From contig JBIQHF010000002.1 in assembly GCA_044508675.1 (NCBI GenBank), positions 1 through 64,000 of the forward strand: a stretch of 64,000 nucleotides of DNA, written 5' to 3'. Shown in pieces: positions 1 to 7,683 of this stretch. Position numbers and translations under genes: made by a program. Source of the stretch: Raineyella sp044508675. GTDB lineage: Bacteria; Actinomycetota; Actinomycetes; Propionibacteriales; Propionibacteriaceae. Below the pieces are notes generated by a model. The model had not been told where the DNA came from and made no database searches. It worked only from the letters and a program-made list of their open reading frames with translations. Positions within the stretch are counted from its first letter, which is position 1. Each line of letters opens with the position of its first letter.

Positions 1-198
1 CCAGTACCACCCCGACGACCGATCCCGCAACGGTACCCCCGGCGTCGACGCCCAGTACCACCCCGACGACCGATCCCGCAACGGTACCCCCGGCGTCGAC
101 GCCCAGCACCACTCCGGCCACCGATCCCACGACGACACCCCCGGCGTCGACGCCCAGCACCACCCCGACCACGGATCCCACGACGACACCGCCGAGTG
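1..198 (+). repeat. 51-bp tandem repeat, about 3.8 copies
   Basis: A 51-bp unit starts at positions 3, 54, 105 and 156, the last copy running into the gap. It is in frame and encodes a 17-residue Ser/Thr/Pro/Asp unit. Copies 1 and 2 are almost identical; copies 3 and 4 diverge at a few codons. The array probably continues to the left of the window. Confidence 0.9.
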
Positions 199-543
199 NN
201 NNNNNNNNNNNNNNNNNNNNNNNNNNNNNNNNNNNNNNNNNNNNNNNNNNNNNNNNNNNNNNNNNNNNNNNNNNNNNNNNNNNNNNNNNNNNNNNNNNAG
301 CCGCCTGCGCCGGCCCCGAGTGAGCCGCCTGCGCCGGCCCCGAGTGAGCCGCCTGCGCCGGCCCCGAGTGAGCCGCCCGCCCCCGCCCCGAGTGAGCCGC
401 CCGCACCGGCCCCGACCGAGACGGCGCCGCCTCCGGTGACGTCCTGTACGCCGGCCTCGGAGGATCCCGCGACCCCGCCCGCGTCCGGTGAGGCACCCCC
501 GCCCGCATCCGATGAGGCACCCCCGGTCGAGGTATGCCCCTGA
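1..543 (+). CDS. C-terminal end of a Pro/Thr/Ser-rich, probably extracellular protein (partial, contains assembly gap)
   Basis: Only the tail of this gene is visible. Before the gap, the frame starting at base 3 reads a 17-residue unit (STTPTTDPATVPPASTP-like). After the gap, five copies of PPAPAPSE/PPAPAPTE are followed by a less repetitive end that contains Cys in VTSCTP and finishes in EVCP. The reading frames on the two sides differ by one step, but the 100-N gap has no defined length. The last codons before the gap read PPS plus a partial codon fitting Glu, which matches the PPAPAPSE repeat, so one continuous protein is likely. Such disordered Pro/Thr tails are typical of cell-wall-spanning linkers of secreted or anchored proteins. 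No signal peptide or catalytic domain is in the window, so function is unknown. Confidence 0.6.
   Translation, partial: PVPPRRPIPQRYPRRRRPVPPRRPIPQRYPRRRRPAPLRPPIPRRHPRRRRPAPPRPRIPRRHRRVXXXXXXXXXXXXXXXXXXXXXXXXXXXXXXXXXXPPAPAPSEPPAPAPSEPPAPAPSEPPAPAPSEPPAPAPTETAPPPVTSCTPASEDPATPPASGEAPPPASDEAPPVEVCP
199..298. other. assembly gap of 100 N inside a repeat region
   Basis: Exactly 100 N, the conventional placeholder for a gap of unknown size. It lies at the junction between the 51-bp and the 24-bp in-frame repeat arrays, where short reads would be expected to collapse. Confidence 0.95.
301..420 (+). repeat. 24-bp tandem repeat, five copies
   Basis: Units start at 301, 325, 349, 373 and 397. The first three are identical and the last two vary at synonymous or near-synonymous sites. 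Each encodes PPAPAPSE (PPAPAPTE in the last). Confidence 0.9.
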
Positions 544-576
544 CCTGTTCGCAAGCAGTGGAGGAGTTCCCTATCC

Positions 577-2094
577 ATGGACCGATGGACACGGAGCGTC
601 GCGGCATCCGGGGGGACGGTCACCCAGATCTCACCGCTCACCGGCCGGCCGATGGCCCAGGTGCCCCAGAGCACCCCGGAGGACGTCATGGCTGCCTTCG
701 ACCGCGCCCGTACGGCCCAGGCGGCGTGGGCAGCGGTCCCGGTCCGGGACCGGGCCGACCGACTGCTGGCGTTCCACGACCTGGTGATGCGGCACCGTAC
801 GGAACTGGTCGAGGTCGTCGTCGCCGAGACCGGCAAGACGCCGGTCGAGGCGTTCGAGGAGGTGTTCGAGGTGGCGGCCACGGCCCGCTACTACGGGATC
901 CTGGCTCCCCGTTACCTCGCCGAGTACCGGGTCCGGGGCCTGGTGCCGGTCCTGACCCGGGTGACCGTCGCCGCCCAGCCGTTGGGGGTGGTGGGGATCA
1001 TCTCGCCGTGGAACTACCCGTTCTTCCTGTCGATGGGTGACGGACTGGCTGCGCTCGTCGCGGGCAACGCCGTGGTGGTCAAGCCGGCCTCACTGACCGT
1101 GCGATCCGCGGCGTACGGTGCCGACCTGCTGGCGGCGGTCGGTATCCCGCCCGACCTGTGGCAGGTCGTGGCCGGCCCGGGGGAGCGGGTCGGCAACCAG
1201 GTCATCGAGCTGGCGGACGGACTGTGCTTCACCGGGGCGATCAGCACCGGGCGGCGGATCGCCGGCCGGGCGGGCGAACGGCTGCTCCCGGCCACCTTCG
1301 AGCTCGGCGGCAAGAACCCGATGATCGTCCTGGACGACGCCGATCCGGACCGCGCCGCCGCGGGAGCCGTACGGTCCTGCTACCCGAGTGCCGGGCAGTT
1401 GTGCGTCTCCACCGAGCGCCTGTACGTCGCCGACGCGCTCTACGGCGAGTTCCGCGACCGGCTGGTGGATCGGATCCGGCGGCTGCGCCTGCGGCCGGGG
1501 ATGCACTGGGACTCGGACTTCGGCACCCTGATCAGCCAGCAGCAACTCGACCGGGTGGTCGCCCACGTGGACGACGCCCGGGCCGGTGGCGCCCGGGTGC
1601 TGGTCGGCGGACGGGCCCGCCCCGACCTCGCCCCCTTCATGTACGAGCCGACCGTGCTGGAGGGCGTCTCCCCATCGATGCGGTGCTACGGGGAGGAGAC
1701 CTTCGGCCCCGTCGTGTCCCTGTACCGGTTCGGCGATATCGACGAGGCCATCGCCCTGGCCAACGGCGGGCAGGAAGGGCTGAGCGCCTCGGTGTACGGG
1801 CGGGACGTGCGCCGGGCCACCGCGGTCGGGCGGCGGATCCGGTGCGGCATGGTGAACATCAACGAGGGCTGGCGGGCCACCTTCGGGTCGATCGACGCGC
1901 CGATGGGTGGCATGCGGGACTCCGGTCTCGGCTACCGCAACGGCCGCGAGGGGCTGGTGCGGTTCACCGCCCTCCAGTCGGTCGCCGCCCAGCGCGCGCT
2001 ACCGTTGGCGCCACTGGCTGGGCAGGGCGCCAGGGCGTACGCACGGATGTTCTCGGCGGTGGAGTGGGGGCTGCGCCGGATTCGGCGTCCGTGA
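577..2094 (+). CDS. gabD2: NAD(P)+-dependent aldehyde dehydrogenase, succinate-semialdehyde dehydrogenase type
   Basis: A 505-residue aldehyde dehydrogenase superfamily protein. It carries the substrate/cofactor motif ISPWNYPF near residue 147, the general-base Glu in FELGGKNP near residue 245, and the catalytic Cys in SAGQLCVS near residue 280. The end is typical of the family, with the EETFGPVV motif and the GGMRDSGLGYRNG segment. The overall pattern resembles actinobacterial GabD2, which oxidises succinate semialdehyde to succinate and feeds the TCA cycle. The ATG at 577 has a GGAGG ribosome site about 11 bases upstream. The enzyme class is clear; the exact aldehyde substrate is inferred from resemblance, and other ALDH subfamilies remain possible. 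Confidence 0.85.
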   Translation: MDRWTRSVAASGGTVTQISPLTGRPMAQVPQSTPEDVMAAFDRARTAQAAWAAVPVRDRADRLLAFHDLVMRHRTELVEVVVAETGKTPVEAFEEVFEVAATARYYGILAPRYLAEYRVRGLVPVLTRVTVAAQPLGVVGIISPWNYPFFLSMGDGLAALVAGNAVVVKPASLTVRSAAYGADLLAAVGIPPDLWQVVAGPGERVGNQVIELADGLCFTGAISTGRRIAGRAGERLLPATFELGGKNPMIVLDDADPDRAAAGAVRSCYPSAGQLCVSTERLYVADALYGEFRDRLVDRIRRLRLRPGMHWDSDFGTLISQQQLDRVVAHVDDARAGGARVLVGGRARPDLAPFMYEPTVLEGVSPSMRCYGEETFGPVVSLYRFGDIDEAIALANGGQEGLSASVYGRDVRRATAVGRRIRCGMVNINEGWRATFGSIDAPMGGMRDSGLGYRNGREGLVRFTALQSVAAQRALPLAPLAGQGARAYARMFSAVEWGLRRIRRP

Positions 2095-2164
2095 GTGCCC
2101 CGTGGAGTCGGACCGGGACCTGATCTCACGTTCGGGCCCGCCGGCGCGACTACAGGGCGTGGAG

Positions 2165-2659
2165 ATGAGACAACCGTTCGAACAGGCCGTCCGCCGGCAC
2201 GGGGCGACCGTGCTGCGCGTCTGCCGCGCCGTGCTGGGGGCCGGCGCGGACGCCGACGACGCCTGGGCGGACACGTTCCTGGCGGCCCTGCGGGCCTGGC
2301 CGGGGCTCGGCGAGGACACCAACGTGGAGGCCTGGCTGGTGCGCATCGCCCACCGCAAGGCGATCGATGTGATCCGCGCCCGCCGCGACGTGCCCACCGC
2401 GGACCCCCCGGCCGGGCGGTCGACCATCGGGATCCCCGGCGGGACCGATGTCGACCTGTGGGCGGCGGTGGCCGCGCTGCCGGAGCGCCAGCGGCTCGCC
2501 ATCGCCTACCACTACCTGGGCGGCCTGCCTCACACCGTCACTGCCGAGCTGATCGGCGGGACCCCGGACGCCGTCCGGCGCGCGGCCGCCGACGGGCTCA
2601 GGACCCTGCGACGTACGTACGGCGCCCTCCCGGCCGCCGCGGAAAGGAGTGCACGATGA
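2165..2659 (+). CDS. ECF-type RNA polymerase sigma factor
   Basis: A 164-residue protein with a sigma region 2 (residues about 8-75, including DDAWADTFLAAL and WLVRIAHRKAIDVIRARR) and a region 4 helix-turn-helix (residues about 95-150, with ALPERQRLAIAYHYLGGLPHTVTAELIGG). The short length and absence of regions 1 and 3 fit the extracytoplasmic-function group. The ATG at 2165 was chosen because it follows a GGAG motif and matches the usual N-terminus; the open frame extends further upstream only inside gabD2. The stop overlaps the start of ogt by 4 bases, so the two proteins are translationally coupled. No anti-sigma gene is adjacent, which makes the coupled Ogt the natural candidate partner. 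Confidence 0.85.
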   Translation: MRQPFEQAVRRHGATVLRVCRAVLGAGADADDAWADTFLAALRAWPGLGEDTNVEAWLVRIAHRKAIDVIRARRDVPTADPPAGRSTIGIPGGTDVDLWAAVAALPERQRLAIAYHYLGGLPHTVTAELIGGTPDAVRRAAADGLRTLRRTYGALPAAAERSAR

Positions 2660-3291
2660 GCACCGAACCAACGATCTCCCGCAGTCTCGGGCCCGACGTG
2701 GATGACGCCGCGCTCTTTCCGGTACGAGATGGGGACCTGGCGCGGCTGCACCGGCGGCTGGCCGAGCAGGCCACCGACCACGGACTGGTCGACGTCGCCT
2801 ACCGGATGCTGGACACCCCGATCGGTGAGCTGATGCTCGCCACGACCGACCGAGGCCTGGTCCGGGTCGCTTTCGCCGGTGAGGACTTCGACACGGTGCT
2901 CGCCACTCTCGCCGAACGCCTGGGCCCGCGGATCCTGGCTGATCCGCGGCGCCTGGACGCGGCCGCGAAGGAGCTGGAGGAGTACTTCGCCGGCACCCGC
3001 ACCGCCTTCGACCTCCGGCTCGACCTCAGCCTGTCGACCGGTTTCCGTCGGGAGGTGCAGGGGTGGCTGCCGCACATCGGGTACGGCCACACTGCCAGCT
3101 ACAAGCAGGTTGCCGCGCAGGTCGGCCGACCGAATGCGGTGCGCGCGGTCGGGACCGCCTGCGCGACCAACCCGCTGCCGATCGTCGTGCCATGCCATCG
3201 GGTGCTGCGATCCGATGGCGGACTGGGCGGTTACCTCGGCGGCCTGGCCACCAAGCGGATGCTGCTGGACCTGGAGCAGGCCGCAGCCTGA
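2656..3291 (+). CDS. ogt: methylated-DNA--[protein]-cysteine S-methyltransferase
   Basis: A 211-residue Ogt/MGMT-type suicide repair protein that transfers the alkyl group from O6-alkylguanine to its active-site cysteine. The active-site motif is IVVPCHRVL near residue 178, preceded by the DNA-binding helix YKQVAAQVGRPNAVRAVGTACATNP. Residues about 1-55 are an extension ahead of the usual N-terminal fold (SLGPDVDDAALFPVRDGDLARLHRRLAEQA...). Its start ATG at 2656 overlaps the sigma factor stop (ATGA). The pairing of an ECF sigma factor with a long-N-terminus Ogt recurs in actinobacteria, so the extension may contact the sigma factor; that role is inference. Confidence 0.92.
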   Translation: MSTEPTISRSLGPDVDDAALFPVRDGDLARLHRRLAEQATDHGLVDVAYRMLDTPIGELMLATTDRGLVRVAFAGEDFDTVLATLAERLGPRILADPRRLDAAAKELEEYFAGTRTAFDLRLDLSLSTGFRREVQGWLPHIGYGHTASYKQVAAQVGRPNAVRAVGTACATNPLPIVVPCHRVLRSDGGLGGYLGGLATKRMLLDLEQAAA

Positions 3292-3310
3292 TCGCTCAGG
3301 CTGCGGCCTG
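3277..3310. terminator. bidirectional hairpin between ogt and pdxT
   Basis: A perfect 15-bp stem (3277-3291 with 3296-3310) with a 4-base loop. The left arm is made of the last codons and the stop codon of ogt. It lies between convergent genes and lacks a clear T-tract, as is common in high-GC actinobacteria. Confidence 0.75.
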
Positions 3311-3327
3311 CCCGGTCCGGGTCCGGG

Positions 3328-3978
3328 TCAGACGGTGGCGGACTCCACCTGCGGGGACACCGCCGCGTCCACGCGGTCCCGGCACATCTGCAGGAAGAAC
3401 CGGTGGAGCCGGTCGTCGCGGGTCAGTTCCGGGTGGAATGCCGTGGCCAGCACATTCCCCTGCCGGACGGCCACGATCGGACCCTCATCCGCCTGGCCTG
3501 CACCGGAGGTACGGGCCAACACCTGGACGCCGGCGTTGACCTCGACCACCTGGGGTGCCCGGATGAACACGGCCGGGAAGGGCGCACCCTCCAGCCCGTC
3601 GACCTCCAGGTCGGCGGTGAAGGAGGCCAGTTGGCCGCCGAACGCATTGCGCCGGGTCCGGATGTCGAGGCCACCGACGGTGGTGAAGCCCGACAGTGCC
3701 TCGCCGTCCTCGACCTGCTCGGCGAGCAGGATCAGCCCCGCACAGGTGCCGAAGACCGGCAGGCCCCCGGCCCGTCGGGAGCGCAACTCCTCGAACAGGC
3801 CGACCTTCGCGGCCGCCCGGGCCATCGCCGTGCTCTCGCCACCGGGCAGCACCACCCCATCGAGGCCGTCGAGGCCCCCCGGGGTCCGGACCTGCCGGAC
3901 GGTGGCACCGAGGGCGGTGAGCAGCGCCACGTGCTCGCTCACCGCGCCCTGCAGTGCCACCACACCGATCGTGGTCAC
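3328..3978 (-). CDS. pdxT: pyridoxal 5'-phosphate synthase glutaminase subunit
   Basis: A 216-residue class I glutamine amidotransferase that hydrolyses glutamine and passes ammonia to PdxS for DXP-independent pyridoxal 5'-phosphate synthesis. It shows the oxyanion motif LPGGEST near residue 45, the nucleophile Cys in FGTCAGLILLA near residue 78, and the His/Glu of the triad in ATAFHPELT near residue 181. It starts with GTG at 3978 and overlaps the pdxS stop by 4 bases (GTGA), so translation is coupled to pdxS. Length and motifs match the family. Confidence 0.95.
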   Translation of the reverse strand: MTTIGVVALQGAVSEHVALLTALGATVRQVRTPGGLDGLDGVVLPGGESTAMARAAAKVGLFEELRSRRAGGLPVFGTCAGLILLAEQVEDGEALSGFTTVGGLDIRTRRNAFGGQLASFTADLEVDGLEGAPFPAVFIRAPQVVEVNAGVQVLARTSGAGQADEGPIVAVRQGNVLATAFHPELTRDDRLHRFFLQMCRDRVDAAVSPQVESATV

Positions 3979-4883
3979 CAGCCGCGCTCCGCGAGCCGGT
4001 GCGGCGCCGGGACATCGGCGACGTTGATGCCGACCATCGCCTCGCCCAGGCCACGCGAGGCGTCGGCGATCACCTCGGGATCGGAGAAGTGGGTGGTGGC
4101 GCGGACGATCGCCGCGGCACGCTTGACCGGGTCGCCGGACTTGAAGATGCCCGAGCCGACGAATACGCCGTCCGCGCCCAGCTGCATCATCATCGCGGCG
4201 TCGGCCGGGGTGGCGATTCCACCGGCGACGAACATCACCACCGGCAGTTGGCCCTCGCGGGCCACCCGGCGGACCAGCTCGTACGGCGCCTGCAGCTCCT
4301 TGGCCGCCACGAACAGCTCGTCGTCGGACTTGGCCCCCAGCGCGCGGATCTCGCCCTTGATCGTACGGATGTGCTTCATCGCCTCCGACACGTCACCGGT
4401 GCCGGCCTCGCCCTTGGAGCGGATCATCGAGGCGCCCTCGGTGATCCGGCGCAGCGCCTCGCCGAGGTTGGTCGCGCCGCAGACGAACGGCACCTCGAAC
4501 CGGGTCTTGTCGATGTGGTTCACGAAGTCGGCCGGGGACAGCACCTCCGACTCGTCGATGTAGTCGACCTTGAGCGCCTGCAGCACCTGCGCCTCGACGA
4601 AGTGGCCGATCCGGGCCTTCGCCATCACCGGGATCGAGACCGTCTCGATGATCGCCTCGATCAGGTCGGGGTCGCTCATGCGGGCCACGCCGCCCTGGGC
4701 ACGGATGTCGGCGGGCACTCGCTCCAGTGCCATCACCGCCACAGCGCCGGCCTCCTCGGCGATCTTCGCCTGCTCGGGGGTGACCACGTCCATGATCACG
4801 CCGCCCTTGAGCATCTGGGCCAGGCCGCGGTTGACCACGGCGCGCTCGTCGGTGGGGGTGGTGGGGGTGGCTGTGTCGGTCAT
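3975..4883 (-). CDS. pdxS: pyridoxal 5'-phosphate synthase lyase subunit
   Basis: A 302-residue PdxS/SNZ-family protein. It condenses ribose 5-phosphate, glyceraldehyde 3-phosphate and ammonia from PdxT into pyridoxal 5'-phosphate. Recognisable segments are LAQMLKGGVIMDVV, AVMALERVPADIR, the lysine-containing IPVMAKARIGHF, DYIDESEVL, the phosphate-binding IRSKGEAGTGDV and the C-terminal FVAGGIATPADAAMMMQLGADGVFVGSGIFKS. The ATG at 4883 has a GAGGA motif close upstream. The frame stays open further upstream only as antisense of pdxR. It is first in the pdxST operon and divergent from pdxR, which likely controls it through the sites at 4938-4985. Confidence 0.96.
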   Translation of the reverse strand: MTDTATPTTPTDERAVVNRGLAQMLKGGVIMDVVTPEQAKIAEEAGAVAVMALERVPADIRAQGGVARMSDPDLIEAIIETVSIPVMAKARIGHFVEAQVLQALKVDYIDESEVLSPADFVNHIDKTRFEVPFVCGATNLGEALRRITEGASMIRSKGEAGTGDVSEAMKHIRTIKGEIRALGAKSDDELFVAAKELQAPYELVRRVAREGQLPVVMFVAGGIATPADAAMMMQLGADGVFVGSGIFKSGDPVKRAAAIVRATTHFSDPEVIADASRGLGEAMVGINVADVPAPHRLAERGW

Positions 4884-4937
4884 GGGTTCCTCGTCGTGAT
4901 CGAACGGATGCGTACGATCGTCCATCATCACCAACCG

Positions 4938-4985
4938 AACTGGCCCATGAAAGGTCCAGTTCTTGAGAACTTCGGTGGGCCAGTT
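4938..4985. promoter_or_regulatory. probable PdxR operator with three half-sites in the pdxS/pdxR intergenic region
   Basis: AACTGGCCC (4938-4946) is an inverted copy of GGTCCAGTT (4953-4961), with GGGCCAGTT repeated directly at 4977-4985, exactly 24 bp after the second. This inverted-plus-direct layout is the arrangement described for MocR-type regulators. The right site lies just ahead of a TAGCGT box (4987-4992) placed 6 bp before the pdxR ATG. Confidence 0.65.
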
Positions 4986-4998
4986 GTAGCGTTGGTCC

Positions 4999-6435
4999 AT
5001 GTCTCGCGCCTTCCGGGGCTGGGCGCCCGTCCTCGACCGGCATTCCGGGCCGGCCCTCCCGGCCCAGATCGCCGCCGGTGTCCGTCGCGACGTCGGCACC
5101 GGGACGCTGCGACCGGGCGAGCCGATGCCCTCCAGCCGCACCCTGGCCCGTACGCTCGGTGTCTCCCGCGGCACCGTGGAGGCAGCGTACGACCAGCTGA
5201 TGGCTGAGGGGTACCTGCTGACGCGCCCGCGCTCCGGGACCCTGGTCAATCCCCGCCTGCGATCCACCGCAGCGGTTCCGGTCCCCGCCCCGGTCGAGCC
5301 GCGGCCGGCCCCCCCGGTGCGACCGGAGGGGGTGCTGGACCTGGCCCCGGGCCACGAGCGCAACGCCCCCCTGGACGATCCGGCCTGGCGCTCGGCGTGG
5401 CGGCGTGCGGCCGATGTCCGGCCGGCGTACGCGCACCGGTCGATCGACCCGCTGGGCGTGCCCGAGCTGCGGCAGGCCATCGCCGAACACCTGCGGCTGA
5501 TGCGTGGGCTGGTCGTCGACCCTGGTCGGGTTGTGGTGACCGCCGGGTCCCGGGAAGGACTGGCGCTCCTGCTCGCCGCGCTGGCCGATCGGGGCGGCGA
5601 CCTGCGCGTGGGGGTGGAGGATCCGGGCTTCCCGGGCTTGCGCCGCACGCTCGCCCGACGGGGCGTGGAGACGGTGCCGATGCCCGTGGACGGGTCGGGG
5701 CTGGTCATTCCCGGCCCGGGCGCAGACGTCCCTGGGGTCGTGTTGGTCACCCCGAACCACCAGTACCCGTACGGTTCGGCGATGCCGGCCACCCGCCGGA
5801 CCGAACTGCTCGACCGGGCCGCGACCGAGGGCGCCCTGGTGGTCGAGGACGACTACGACAGCGAGTTCCGCTACCTGGGCCCACCCCTCCCGGCACTCTA
5901 CGACCTGGTTCCCGGCACGCCGGTGGTGCACCTGGGCACCTTCGCCGCGGTACTGTCGCGGGACGTCGGCACCGGCTACCTCCTCCTGCCGGAGGACCTG
6001 GTCGACCCGGTGGCGGTGGTCCGCGAGGACCTGGGCGGACCGGTGGCCCCGACCCTGCAGCGCGCCGTCGCGGGCTACCTGGCCGACGGGGGCCTGCGCC
6101 GACGCCTCCAGCGCGCCAGGCGTCGCCTGACCGCGGCGCACCGGCTGGTCGTGGACGGCCTGGACCGGCTTCCGGGTGCGGTCGACCAGGGTCGGACGCT
6201 GGTGATCGAGTGTCCGGCCGACCGCTCAGCGCAGATCCTGGCCCGGTGCGCCGAGCGCGGGGTGCTGCTGGGCGACCTGGCCGACGGGTGGTCCGGTTCC
6301 CCCGGCAGTACGGGGGTGGCGCTCGACTACGGCTATGTCATGCCCGCGGCCCTGGAGGGGGCCCTGGCGGTGCTTCAGGACGTGCTGGCGGCGGTGCCCG
6401 CAGACGGCGCGCGGGGCGGGGACCCCCTCCCATGA
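4999..6435 (+). CDS. pdxR: MocR/GntR-family regulator of pyridoxal phosphate synthesis
   Basis: A 478-residue two-domain regulator. Residues about 15-80 form a winged helix-turn-helix of the GntR type (LPAQIAAGVRRDVGTGTLRPGE, SSRTLARTLGVSRGTVEAAYDQL). The rest is an aminotransferase class I-like domain (PELRQAIAEHLRLMRG, VTAGSREGLALLLAAL, VEDDYDSEFRY). The conserved PLP-lysine position appears to lie in the GTFAAVLSRDVGTGYLLLP stretch, where no Lys is present, so ligand binding may be non-covalent or weakened; this needs an alignment. Divergence from pdxST and the operator between them point to control of vitamin B6 synthesis. The ATG follows a TAGCGT box by 6 bases, suggesting a leaderless transcript. 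Confidence 0.88.
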   Translation: MSRAFRGWAPVLDRHSGPALPAQIAAGVRRDVGTGTLRPGEPMPSSRTLARTLGVSRGTVEAAYDQLMAEGYLLTRPRSGTLVNPRLRSTAAVPVPAPVEPRPAPPVRPEGVLDLAPGHERNAPLDDPAWRSAWRRAADVRPAYAHRSIDPLGVPELRQAIAEHLRLMRGLVVDPGRVVVTAGSREGLALLLAALADRGGDLRVGVEDPGFPGLRRTLARRGVETVPMPVDGSGLVIPGPGADVPGVVLVTPNHQYPYGSAMPATRRTELLDRAATEGALVVEDDYDSEFRYLGPPLPALYDLVPGTPVVHLGTFAAVLSRDVGTGYLLLPEDLVDPVAVVREDLGGPVAPTLQRAVAGYLADGGLRRRLQRARRRLTAAHRLVVDGLDRLPGAVDQGRTLVIECPADRSAQILARCAERGVLLGDLADGWSGSPGSTGVALDYGYVMPAALEGALAVLQDVLAAVPADGARGGDPLP

Positions 6436-6491
6436 CATCGCGGTGCCCGGGGGGTACCGTGGTCAGAACCACCAACGTAGGAGGCTGCTGA

Positions 6492-7574
6492 ATGTCCGTG
6501 CCGGCTACTGATGAACTGGACCTCGACTTCGTCAAGAAGGAACCCACGGACCTGTGGGTCTCGGTCCTGCTACCGTCCCTGAGAAACGCGCCGGACAGAC
6601 GGGCAGGCAGCACCCAGCTGGCGAATCTGCTGCGCGAGGCCAACGAGTTGCTGGAGCAGCGAGGGCTGGGCACTGATCGGCTGGCGCCGGCGCGGGCACT
6701 GGTGGAGGACACCGGCTTCTGGCTGCGCCAGTCCGAGGGGATCGCGCTATACATCTCCGACAAGGGGATGCACACCTTCCGGGTGCCGGTGACGCTCGCT
6801 CCCTCGGTGACCATCGGACAGGTCCCCCGACTGCGCCCGATCGTCCCGGCGATGCTGCCCGAGCGCACGTACTACCTGCTGCAGCTGGCCAAGAAGCAGA
6901 TCCGCCTGTTCGAGGTCTCACCCGAGGGGATCCAAGAACTGGACCGGGGCCCGATCCCTGGATCGATGGACGACGTGGAGGGCGACCGCGAGGGCCAGGA
7001 GCGCGTCCAGTTCGCCACCGCCAGCGGCGGCGGCGCACTGCAGACCCATGGCGCCGACTCGGGTGCGGAGGAGGCGGCTGATGAGCGCTTCCTGCGTGAG
7101 GTCGCCCGTACGGTCGAGGAGCGGCTGGGACGACGAGAGCCGGCCGTTCCGCTCGTACTGGCCTGCACCGAGGAGGTCGCCGCCGACTTCCGCGCGGTCT
7201 GTGGCTACCCGGGGATGACCGACGTGACCGTCACGGGAAGTGCGGACGGGATGACCGCCAACGAGCTGTTCGAGCGGGCGCGTCCGGTGCTCGACCGGCA
7301 TCGGGCGGACAAGGCCCAGCGCCGATCGGAGCGGCTGCAGGAACTGCGGGCCGGCACCCGGCTGGAGGACGACCCCCTGTCGATCGTCAGCGCCGCGGAG
7401 GAGGCCCGGATCGACGCGCTGCTGGTCGGCGCGATGGACGGGGAAACCAACGGCGACGGCCCGGACGACGACATCGTCGACCGCGCCATCCTCGCCACCC
7501 TGCGCGGCGGTGGCCGGGTGCTGCCGATGCCCGAGACCACCACGGACACCTTGATCGGGGTGCTGCGCTACTGA
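6492..7574 (+). CDS. baeRF-domain protein, putative ribosome hibernation or ribosome-associated factor
   Basis: A 360-residue protein of the bacterial archaeo-eukaryotic release factor-like (baeRF) families. Supporting segments are FVKKEPTDLWVSVLLP, TQLANLLREANELL, FWLRQSEGIALYIS, RPIVPAMLPERTYYLLQLAKKQIRLFE, and LVLACTEEVAADFRAV with PGMTDVTVTGSADGMTANEL. Related proteins have been proposed to act on ribosomes, some as hibernation factors. The linker (residues about 155-205) is acidic. An AGGAGG ribosome site lies ahead of ATG 6492. The assignment rests on pattern resemblance to the family, and the molecular role is inferred. Confidence 0.65.
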   Translation: MSVPATDELDLDFVKKEPTDLWVSVLLPSLRNAPDRRAGSTQLANLLREANELLEQRGLGTDRLAPARALVEDTGFWLRQSEGIALYISDKGMHTFRVPVTLAPSVTIGQVPRLRPIVPAMLPERTYYLLQLAKKQIRLFEVSPEGIQELDRGPIPGSMDDVEGDREGQERVQFATASGGGALQTHGADSGAEEAADERFLREVARTVEERLGRREPAVPLVLACTEEVAADFRAVCGYPGMTDVTVTGSADGMTANELFERARPVLDRHRADKAQRRSERLQELRAGTRLEDDPLSIVSAAEEARIDALLVGAMDGETNGDGPDDDIVDRAILATLRGGGRVLPMPETTTDTLIGVLRY

Positions 7575-7683
7575 CCCGGTGACACCCGCCGACCCCAGGT
7601 CTTGTGGCCTGCGTCACGTGTGACGAGACTGGGAGAGGACCACAGCGTCGGTCGATCGCCGGCGCTCGATCGAAGGAGATGTC

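Noticed and set aside
196..300. Frameshift in the first gene across the gap
   Set aside because: The frame change depends on the arbitrary 100-N gap length and carries no information.
4884..5792. N-terminal extension of pdxS into the pdxR region
   Set aside because: PdxS normally begins near ATG 4883 where a ribosome site is present; the extension is antisense to pdxR.
7615..7632. CGTCAC-GT-GTGACG dyad before the Asp/Gly repeat gene as an operator
   Set aside because: A single short dyad without a second copy or a nearby regulator; could be chance.
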